From the NCBI RefSeq assembly GCF_003353055.1, contig NZ_QKWJ01000082.1, positions 1 through 32,458 of the forward strand: a stretch of 32,458 nt of DNA, written 5' to 3'. Below, piece after piece: positions 26,931 to 32,458 of this stretch (position 1 is the first letter of the stretch; each line of letters opens with the position of its first letter). The notes beneath the pieces are model-generated. The model ran no database searches and was not told the DNA's origin. It saw nothing but the letters and a program-made list of their open reading frames with translations. A program made the position numbers and the translations under genes. The stretch comes from Cupriavidus lacunae. Its GTDB lineage: Bacteria; Pseudomonadota; Gammaproteobacteria; Burkholderiales; Burkholderiaceae.

Positions 26931-27842
26931 TCAGTCCCGCATCTCGCGGCCGGTCAGCTTGAGGAACACGTCCTCCAGGTTGGCCGGGCGATGCAGGTAG
27001 CGCACGCCGCTCCTGCCGTGCAGCGCCGCCAGCAGCGGGGCGGGCTCGCGCACATAGCAGAACAGCGTCTCGCCGCTCATCTCAGTGCGCTGCGCCAGCG
27101 GCGTCAGGCTGCCGCGCAGCGTGTCCAGTTCATCGCCATAGACCTCTACCACGTCGCAGCCGATCTGGCTGTCGATCAGCTCGTGCGGCTTGCCTTCGGC
27201 AATCTTGCGGCCACCGTCGATCACGCACAGGTAGTTGCACAGCCGTTCGGCCTCTTCCATGAAGTGCGTGGTCAGCAGGATGGTCTTGCCGCTGGCCATC
27301 AGCGACTTCAGGCGCTCCCAGATCAGGTGGCGTGCCTGCGGGTCAAGGCCGGTGGTGGGCTCGTCCATCACCAGCAGGTCAGGGTCGTTGATCAGCGCGC
27401 GCGCCACGGTCAGGCGCCGGCGCATGCCGCCGGAGAGGTCGCGCACCTGGGCGTCGGCGCGGTTCTCCAGCCGGGCGAATTCCAGCAGCATCGGCACGCG
27501 CCGCTCGATCTCGGCCGACGACAGCCCGAAATAGCGCCCGAAGATGCGCAGGTTTTCGATCACCGAGAAGTCCGGGTCGAGGTTGTCGAACTGCGGCACC
27601 ACGCCCACGCGCATGCGCGCCTGCGGCGCGCGCTCGGGGATGGGTTCGCCGCACAGCGTCAGCGTGCCCGCCATGGGCGTGGTCAGGCCAAGCAGCAGGC
27701 GCAGCGTAGTGGTCTTGCCGGCGCCGTTGGGGCCCAGCAGGCCGAAGCACTGGCCGCGAAATACCTGGAGGTCGAGGTCGTCGACCACGACCGTGTCGCC
27801 GTATTGCTTGCGCACCTTGCGCAACTCGAGGATGGCAGTCAA
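26931..27842 (-). CDS. ABC exporter ATP-binding protein, NodI/DrrA-like
   Basis: This ATPase of 303 residues energises the NodJ-like permease. Walker A is at 37-45 (GPNGAGKTT), the signature is LSGGMRRRLTVARAL, and Walker B is DLLVMDEPTTGLD followed by the switch histidine (LLTTHFMEEAE). The C-terminal domain is of the DrrA/NodI type. The start is a TTG at 27842 (MTAILELRKVRKQYGD); a further TTG at 27875 would add 11 residues. There is no ATG in frame. Published work (Aoki and colleagues, as I recall) derives rhizobial nodIJ from beta-proteobacterial genes of this kind. No nod genes are nearby, so this is probably the housekeeping paralogue. Confidence 0.88.
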   Translation of the reverse strand: MTAILELRKVRKQYGDTVVVDDLDLQVFRGQCFGLLGPNGAGKTTTLRLLLGLTTPMAGTLTLCGEPIPERAPQARMRVGVVPQFDNLDPDFSVIENLRIFGRYFGLSSAEIERRVPMLLEFARLENRADAQVRDLSGGMRRRLTVARALINDPDLLVMDEPTTGLDPQARHLIWERLKSLMASGKTILLTTHFMEEAERLCNYLCVIDGGRKIAEGKPHELIDSQIGCDVVEVYGDELDTLRGSLTPLAQRTEMSGETLFCYVREPAPLLAALHGRSGVRYLHRPANLEDVFLKLTGREMRD

Positions 27843-27883
27843 GGCAGGGTCCGGTGTGGCGCCGCACGGGCGCAATATCCGCC

Positions 27884-27912
27884 ATTATGCCGGTCATCGG
27901 CGTTGCGCTCAG
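27884..27912 (-). promoter_or_regulatory. Candidate promoter of the NodIJ-like operon
   Basis: On the minus strand CTGAGC (27912-27907) and CATAAT (27889-27884) are spaced 17 bp. Initiation near 27877 leaves about 35 nt to the TTG start at 27842. Confidence 0.5.
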
Positions 27913-27960
27913 GTGGCGCAGTGCAGCAAAAAGCCGTGGCCTGCTCCTGTGCGCGGGCAT

Positions 27961-27985
27961 AAAAAAACCGCCAGCGAACTGGCGG
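27961..27985 (-). terminator. Rho-independent terminator of rpsU
   Basis: On the minus strand ACCGCCAG, a TTCG tetraloop and CTGGCGGT are followed by a run of T (A at 27961-27966 on +). It lies about 40 bp after the rpsU stop. Confidence 0.92.
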
Positions 27986-28026
27986 TCTTTCTTGCCTGGC
28001 AGTACCAGGCGGCGAAGCGTACTGGA

Positions 28027-28239
28027 TCAGTACATCTTCTTCGGCAGCATCTGCATGCGCAGGCGCTTGCGCAGACGTGCTTCGGCGGCCTTCTTCTTGC
28101 GCTTGCGCTCGGTCGTCGGCTTCTCGTAAGCGGTACGGCTCTTGAGTTCAACGATCAGGCCAGTCTGCAGAATGGCGCGACGGAAACGCCGCATTGCAAC
28201 TTCAACGGGCTCACCGGGTTTCAAGACGATCTTAGTCAA
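28027..28239 (-). CDS. rpsU: 30S ribosomal protein bS21
   Basis: This 70-residue basic protein of the small ribosomal subunit assists initiation by base-pairing regions of 16S rRNA. The sequence EVAMRRFRRAILQTGL and the Lys/Arg-rich tail TTERKRKKKAAEARLRKRL are diagnostic. The start is TTG, supported by AAAGGAC about five bases upstream and by the MTKIVLKPGE opening; no ATG is available in frame. It is a single-gene unit with its own promoter and terminator, not linked to dnaG/rpoD here, and may be one of two paralogues. Confidence 0.95.
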   Translation of the reverse strand: MTKIVLKPGEPVEVAMRRFRRAILQTGLIVELKSRTAYEKPTTERKRKKKAAEARLRKRLRMQMLPKKMY

Positions 28240-28461
28240 TTCAGTCCTTTAGGGGATTGCCGCAAGGAGCGGCTGGTTCACACGGGGGGAAACTGCGGTC
28301 GCCGGAGCGACTGGTATTGCACGCCGGGCTAATGCCCTGGTGCGCCCCCGCGAACCTGAAAGATGTGGACGTTTCAGTCCGAGCAGCCAGTGTCAGGGGT
28401 GATAGCGCCAGGTCCTATACAACTGGAGCCTGACAGTACCGGTTTCCTTGAATGCTATACG
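28240..28461 (-). other. Long 5' leader of rpsU
   Basis: The predicted rpsU start at about 28461 gives a leader of about 220 nt, long for a ribosomal protein gene. It holds several GC-rich hairpins, for example GTCGC with GCGAC around 28300. I recognised no gene or known riboswitch in it. Confidence 0.4.
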
Positions 28462-28467
28462 CCCGTA

Positions 28468-28497
28468 ACTATGGCATGTATACGACGCCACTGTCAA
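28468..28497 (-). promoter_or_regulatory. rpsU promoter with a GTATAC site in its spacer
   Basis: A perfect -35 TTGACA (28497-28492) and a -10 CATAGT (28473-28468) are 18 bp apart on the minus strand. GTATAC at 28478-28483, a GTWWAC sequence, lies between them. Confidence 0.7.
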
Positions 28498-28560
28498 GAA
28501 TGCCGTGCAATGCGCGCATGGGGGCAGCATCGGAAATCTCCCAATAGTCTGCTTTGGCGC

Positions 28561-28589
28561 ACTTTGTGTCGCCGCGTGCGTGGCACAAT
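28561..28589 (+). promoter_or_regulatory. Candidate kdpD promoter
   Basis: ACTTTG (28561-28566) and CACAAT (28584-28589) are 17 bp apart. Initiation near 28596 leaves a 34-nt leader ending in AAGGTGAGGG eight bases before the ATG. Confidence 0.45.
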
Positions 28590-28629
28590 CTGGCTGCGCA
28601 CCCGCCGCTGCAAGGTGAGGGCGCCCATC

Positions 28630-31479
28630 ATGCCTGAGCCGCGCCAAGCCGACGACCTCCGCCCCGATCCCGACCACCTGCTGCAGCGCATGCAGGCCGC
28701 GGGCGAACGCGCCACGCGCGGGCGCCTGCGTATCTACTTCGGCGCTTCGGCCGGCGTGGGCAAGACCTTTGCCATGCTGGCCGCGGCGCGCGCGCAGCGC
28801 GAGCAGGGCGGCGACGTGGTGGTGGGCGTGGTCGAAAGCCATGGCCGCGCCGAGACCGAAGCGCTGGTAGAGGGCATCGAGCGCGTGCCGCTGCGCCGCG
28901 TCGATCACCGTGGCCGCACGCTGCAGGAATTCGATCTCGACGCCGCCCTGGCACGCCGCCCGACGCTGGTCCTGGCGGACGAGCTGGCGCACAGCAATGC
29001 GCCGGGCAGTCGCCATCCCAAGCGCTGGCAGGACATCGCCGAACTGCTGTCGGCCGGCATCGACGTGTGGACCACGATCAATGTCCAGCACCTGGACAGC
29101 CTGAACGAGGCGGTCGCCGGCATCACCGGCATCCGCGTGCGCGAGACCGTGCCCGACGCGGTCTTCGACGATGCCGACGAGGTGGTGCTGGTCGACCTGC
29201 CCGCCGACGAACTGCTGCGCCGCCTTCGCGAAGGGCGCGTGTATGTGCCCGAGCAGGCCCGCCACGCGGTGCAGCACTTCTTCCGCAAGGGCAACCTGAT
29301 CGCGCTGCGCGAACTGGCGCTGCGCCGCACCGCCGACCGCGTGGACGACGACGTGCGCGCCTATCGGCAGGAAGCCTCGATCGCGTCGGTCTGGCGCACG
29401 CGGGAAGCGGTGCTGGCCTGCATCGGCCACGGCAGCGATGCCGCGCAGGTGGTGCGCAGCGCGCGCCGGCTGGCCGGGCAGCTCGATTGCGACTGCCATG
29501 TGGTGACGGTGTCGTTGCCGCGCCTGGCACCCGTGCCCGACGCGCAGCGCGAGCAACTGGACGAAGCCATGCGGCTGGCCGAAGCGCTGGGCGCGCGCAT
29601 CGAGACCCTGGCCGGCAGCGACATGGTGGCGGCGGTGGCCGGCTATGTCCGGCGGCACAACCTGACCAAGGTATTGATCGGCCGCACGCCGGCGCGCTGG
29701 GCCGATGGCGGGCGTTCGCTGGCTGGCCGCGTGCACGCGCTGCTGGCGCGCGCACTGGCGCCATGGCTGGGCGCGCGCGCGTGGTTGTTCGGGCGCAGCA
29801 GCTTTGCCGATGCGCTGGCCGCGGCGTGTCCGGAGATCGACGTGATCCGCGTGGCGGCCGACAGCGCCCGACATGAGGTGCCCGGTGACGCACGCGTGCT
29901 GCCGGGCACCGAGCCGCCGCAGGACGAAGCCCCGCCCGCGCAGTGGCCGGCCCTGCTGTGGGCGATGGCCTGGTGTGCCGGCGCCACCGCGCTGTCGGCG
30001 CTGGCGCGGCCGTGGTTCGACCTGGTCAATATCGCCATGTTGTTCCTGCTGGCGGTGGCGGGCGTGGCGCTGCGCCACGGGCGCACCGCGGCGGCGTTCG
30101 CCTCGCTGGTGGCGGTGGGGGCCTTCGATTTCTTCTTCGTGCCGCCGCGGCTGTCGTTTGCCGTCAGTGATGTGCAATACCTGGTGACCTTCCTGGTGAT
30201 GCTGGCGGTGGGGCTGGTGATCGGCCAGCTCACGGCCGGGCTGCGCGAGCAGGCCCAGGTGTCGGTGCAGCGCGAGACCGACGCGCGCACGCTCTATGAG
30301 CTGGCGCGCGAGCTGTCCGCGGCGCTGACCGATGCGCAGATCGTCGCCATCGGCAGCCGCTTCCTGCGTGCGGCGTTCGACGCGCGTGCCGCGTTTTTCC
30401 TGGTCGGCATGGACGGCCGGCTGCTGACCGCCGCGACCGATCCCGAGGCCGGCGCCGCAGGCCAGAGCGATGCCGTCGACCATGTGCTGGCGCAATGGGT
30501 GTTCACCCACGGCGAGCCGGCCGGCACTGGCACCGACACGCTGCCCTCCGGCACCGTGCTGTACCTGCCGCTGAAGGCGCCGATGCAGGTGCGCGGCGTG
30601 CTGGCGGTGGAGCCGCGCGCCTGGCGCGCGTTCGCGCAGCCGGCGCTGCGGCGGCAGGCCGATGTCTTTGCCACGCTGATCGCGATTGCGATCGAGCGGC
30701 TGCACTATGTCGAGGTGGCGCAGCAGGCGCTGCTGACGATGGAGTCCGAGCGCCTGCGCAGCTCGCTGCTGGCCGCGGTGTCGCACGACCTGCGCACGCC
30801 GCTGACCAGTCTGATCGGCATGGCCGAGACGCTGCAGCGCGGCTCGCCGCCGCTGGCGCCGGCCGTGGCCGAGACCGTCGGCGCCATGCGTGACCAGGCG
30901 CGGCGCATGCATGCGATGGTTGCCAACCTGCTCGACATGGCGCGGCTGCAAAGCCGGAGCGTTGCGCTGCACAGGGAGTGGCAGTCGTTCGAAGAGCTCG
31001 TCGGCGCTGCGCTGGCGTCGCTGCGCGATGCGCTGGCGCGGCACCGCGTGGTGGTCGCCGACCTGTCGGCGCTGCCGCTGGTGGAGTGCGACGGCGTGCT
31101 GATGGAGCGCGTGCTGTGCAACCTGCTGGAGAATGCCGCCAAGTACACCGACCCGGGCACCGAGATCCGCGTGCGCGGCGATGTCGCGGATGACGCCGTG
31201 CACCTGATCGTCGAGGACGACGGCCCCGGCGTTCCGGCTGCGATGGCGCGACAGGTGTTCGAGAAATTCACCCGTGGCGAGCGCGAGTCCGCCACCGCCG
31301 GGGTGGGCCTGGGCCTGGCCGTGTGCGAGGCCATCGTGCAGGCGCATGGCGGCAGCATCCGCGTGGAGCCGGTACATGCGCGGGTGGGCGCGGAAGGGAC
31401 CGGAGCACGCTTCGTGGTCACGCTGCCGCGCGGCAATCCCCCGGTGCTGGAGCCGGAAGCGGCCGGCTTGCCGGCCTGA
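28630..31479 (+). CDS. kdpD: Potassium-responsive sensor histidine kinase KdpD
   Basis: This 949-residue inner-membrane kinase senses K+ limitation and phosphorylates KdpE. The N-terminal KdpD domain has Walker A GASAGVGKT at 38-46, followed by a universal-stress-like domain to about 400. Four transmembrane helices follow at about 440-540, then a GAF-like sensor region. The HisKA domain has the phosphorylated H719 (VSHDLRTPL) and the ATPase domain has ENAAKYTDPG, DDGPGVP and GVGLGLAV. It is somewhat longer than E. coli KdpD (894). ATG 28630 is chosen for its ribosome site; 89 upstream open codons cover the promoter region. kdpFABC is not in view. Confidence 0.95.
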   Translation: MPEPRQADDLRPDPDHLLQRMQAAGERATRGRLRIYFGASAGVGKTFAMLAAARAQREQGGDVVVGVVESHGRAETEALVEGIERVPLRRVDHRGRTLQEFDLDAALARRPTLVLADELAHSNAPGSRHPKRWQDIAELLSAGIDVWTTINVQHLDSLNEAVAGITGIRVRETVPDAVFDDADEVVLVDLPADELLRRLREGRVYVPEQARHAVQHFFRKGNLIALRELALRRTADRVDDDVRAYRQEASIASVWRTREAVLACIGHGSDAAQVVRSARRLAGQLDCDCHVVTVSLPRLAPVPDAQREQLDEAMRLAEALGARIETLAGSDMVAAVAGYVRRHNLTKVLIGRTPARWADGGRSLAGRVHALLARALAPWLGARAWLFGRSSFADALAAACPEIDVIRVAADSARHEVPGDARVLPGTEPPQDEAPPAQWPALLWAMAWCAGATALSALARPWFDLVNIAMLFLLAVAGVALRHGRTAAAFASLVAVGAFDFFFVPPRLSFAVSDVQYLVTFLVMLAVGLVIGQLTAGLREQAQVSVQRETDARTLYELARELSAALTDAQIVAIGSRFLRAAFDARAAFFLVGMDGRLLTAATDPEAGAAGQSDAVDHVLAQWVFTHGEPAGTGTDTLPSGTVLYLPLKAPMQVRGVLAVEPRAWRAFAQPALRRQADVFATLIAIAIERLHYVEVAQQALLTMESERLRSSLLAAVSHDLRTPLTSLIGMAETLQRGSPPLAPAVAETVGAMRDQARRMHAMVANLLDMARLQSRSVALHREWQSFEELVGAALASLRDALARHRVVVADLSALPLVECDGVLMERVLCNLLENAAKYTDPGTEIRVRGDVADDAVHLIVEDDGPGVPAAMARQVFEKFTRGERESATAGVGLGLAVCEAIVQAHGGSIRVEPVHARVGAEGTGARFVVTLPRGNPPVLEPEAAGLPA

Positions 31480-31510
31480 ACCCGACCATCATTCAAGGAT
31501 CCGACGCGTC

Positions 31511-32206
31511 ATGCCATTCGAGTTTTCGCCCACGGTGCTGCTGGTGGAAGACGAGCCCCATATCCGCCGCTTCGTGCGCGCGGCGCTGCAGGACGAGGGC
31601 TGCACCGTGCACGAGGCCGAATCGCTGCAGCGCGGCCTGATCGAGGCCGGCACGCGCCAGCCGGACCTGGTGATCCTGGACCTGGGCCTGCCCGATGGCG
31701 ATGGCGTGTCGATGATCGGCGACCTGCGCACCTGGACCGAGGTGCCGGTGCTGGTGCTGTCGGCACGGACCGGCGAGGCCGAGAAAATCCGCGCGCTCGA
31801 CGCCGGCGCCGACGACTACCTGACCAAGCCCTTCGGCGTGGGCGAACTGGTGGCGCGTCTGCGCGTGCTGCTGCGTCGTCATGCGCGTTCCGGCGCGCAG
31901 GCGCGGGCGCAGGTGGCGTTCGGGGACATTGTTGTGGACCTCGCCAACCGGCAGGTCACGCGGGTGGGCGAGCCGGTGCACCTGACGCCGATCGAATATC
32001 GGCTGCTGGCGGTACTGTTGGCGCATCGGGGTAAGGTCATGACTCACCGGGAGTTGCTGCGGGAGGTGTGGGGGCCGTCGCATGCTGACAGCAGTCAGTA
32101 CCTGCGCGTTTATATGGGGCATCTGCGCCACAAGCTGGAGGCTGATCCGGCTCAGCCGGCTTTTCTGTTGACTGAGATTGGGGTGGGGTACCGGTTTGCT
32201 GGGTGA
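31511..32206 (+). CDS. kdpE: Response regulator KdpE
   Basis: This 231-residue OmpR-family regulator activates kdpFABC when phosphorylated by KdpD. The receiver domain has acidic residues E13-D14, the phosphorylated D57 (LVILDLGLPDGDG), a Ser/Thr at LVLSAR and the lysine in LTKPF. The C-terminal winged helix ends GVGYRFAG. The start ATG 31511 is 31 bp after kdpD; AAGGATCCG lies upstream. Codon use changes sharply in the last 70 codons: nearly all third positions become G or T, unlike the C-rich body of the gene. Confidence 0.95.
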   Translation: MPFEFSPTVLLVEDEPHIRRFVRAALQDEGCTVHEAESLQRGLIEAGTRQPDLVILDLGLPDGDGVSMIGDLRTWTEVPVLVLSARTGEAEKIRALDAGADDYLTKPFGVGELVARLRVLLRRHARSGAQARAQVAFGDIVVDLANRQVTRVGEPVHLTPIEYRLLAVLLAHRGKVMTHRELLREVWGPSHADSSQYLRVYMGHLRHKLEADPAQPAFLLTEIGVGYRFAG

Positions 32207-32338
32207 TCGGGGCAGGGTGGGCTTGTGGCGAGTGCTGCTGTTTGGGTTGGCGCCGTGCTGTCGGACTGGGCTCTTGGTAGGGGTGGCTGTTTCGCCGGTG
32301 TAGCCGGTGGGGCTTCTGCTTGTTGGCTTGGGGATGTG
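32207..32338 (+). other. G/T-rich tract between kdpE and the right repeat
   Basis: No gene is seen. Of about 130 bases only about six are A, and G plus T dominate the + strand, continuing the skew that begins inside the 3' end of kdpE. GTTGGCTTGGG (32322-32332) recurs beside the left repeat. Confidence 0.7.
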
Positions 32339-32454
32339 TAGATACTATGAAGGGCCGCGGAGGCAACTCCTGGAGTAAAACGAAGATTCGCACACTCTCG
32401 TTTTTCCAAAGGAGCACGCAAATGGACGCGCCTGACACAGCCCTTCATGGGCAG
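32339..32454 (+). repeat. Right arm of the 116-bp perfect inverted repeat
   Basis: Exact reverse complement of 1-116. The 102-bp unit with ATGAAGGGC/GCCCTTCAT ends lies at 32347-32448. Similarity with gaps extends leftward to 32322. The outer limit cannot be seen because only four bases remain beyond 32454. Confidence 0.95.
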
Positions 32455-32458
32455 AATA
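32422..32458 (+). CDS. Possible 5' end of a repeat-borne gene running off the right edge
   Basis: AAAGGAG (32408-32414) lies 7 bases before ATG 32422. Twelve codons are open to the window end (MDAPDTALHGQN). It is the mirror image of the frame at the left edge. The product is not recognised. Confidence 0.3.
   Translation, partial: MDAPDTALHGQN

Noticed and set aside
28363..28629. N-terminal 89-residue extension of KdpD
   Set aside because: It crosses the rpsU promoter and a kdpD promoter candidate, and a good ribosome site lies before the ATG at 28630, which opens a normal KdpD.

Overview
The window is high-GC beta-proteobacterial chromosome. The leuC-D-B / asd / fimV / truA / trpF-B-A / accD / folC / dedD / cvpA / purF / metZ order, the codon use and the protein sequences best fit Burkholderiaceae, and most likely Cupriavidus. 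That assignment is from protein recognition and gene order, not from a database search. Almost everything is core metabolism, and most genes lie on the + strand.

Layout. (1) 1-642: one arm of a long inverted repeat, a possible gene relic, and a long livJ upstream region with a perfect TATAAT. (2) 643-5541: livJ-livH-livM-livG-livF, a complete branched-chain amino acid ABC importer with a hairpin after livJ and a terminator after livF. (3) 5542-9217: leuC, a 43-aa entericidin-like lipoprotein, leuD and leuB, the last three enzymatic steps of leucine synthesis that these genes cover. (4) 9218-13800: a possible Thr/Ile/Lys-rich leader peptide, asd, then fimV (polar hub/pilus protein). (5) 13952-18531: truA, trpF, trpB, an orphan N6-adenine DNA methyltransferase, and trpA. 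(6) 18712-24071: accD, folC, dedD (SPOR), cvpA, purF. (7) 24072-25627: a promoter, a SAM-II-like riboswitch and an intrinsic terminator preceding metZ. (8) 25634-28239, mostly - strand: a small lipoprotein, a + strand relic of an SMR (Gdx/SugE-type) exporter, a NodI/NodJ-like ABC exporter, and rpsU. (9) 28630-32206: kdpD-kdpE, the potassium-responsive two-component system, without kdpFABC in view.

How the genes work together: Liv imports branched-chain amino acids while leuCDB makes leucine. asd feeds the aspartate family, and metZ then uses O-succinylhomoserine for methionine under apparent SAM control. trpFBA completes tryptophan. accD and folC supply malonyl-CoA and folates, and purF commits to purines. 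The asd-to-metZ order resembles the arrangement I recall from Pseudomonas, with trpB-methyltransferase-trpA added here.

The most distinctive large-scale structure is a perfect 116-bp inverted repeat at the two extremities (1-116 and 32339-32454). Each copy carries an outward-facing ribosome binding site and start codon that run off the window. This suggests two copies of a dispersed repeat bounding the segment, or a contig broken at a multicopy repeat. I see no CRISPR array, tRNA, rRNA, phage or intact transposase. No wholly new system is evident. The better leads are the metZ leader, the asd leader peptide, the methyltransferase together with a GTATAC site in the rpsU promoter, and the flanking repeats.
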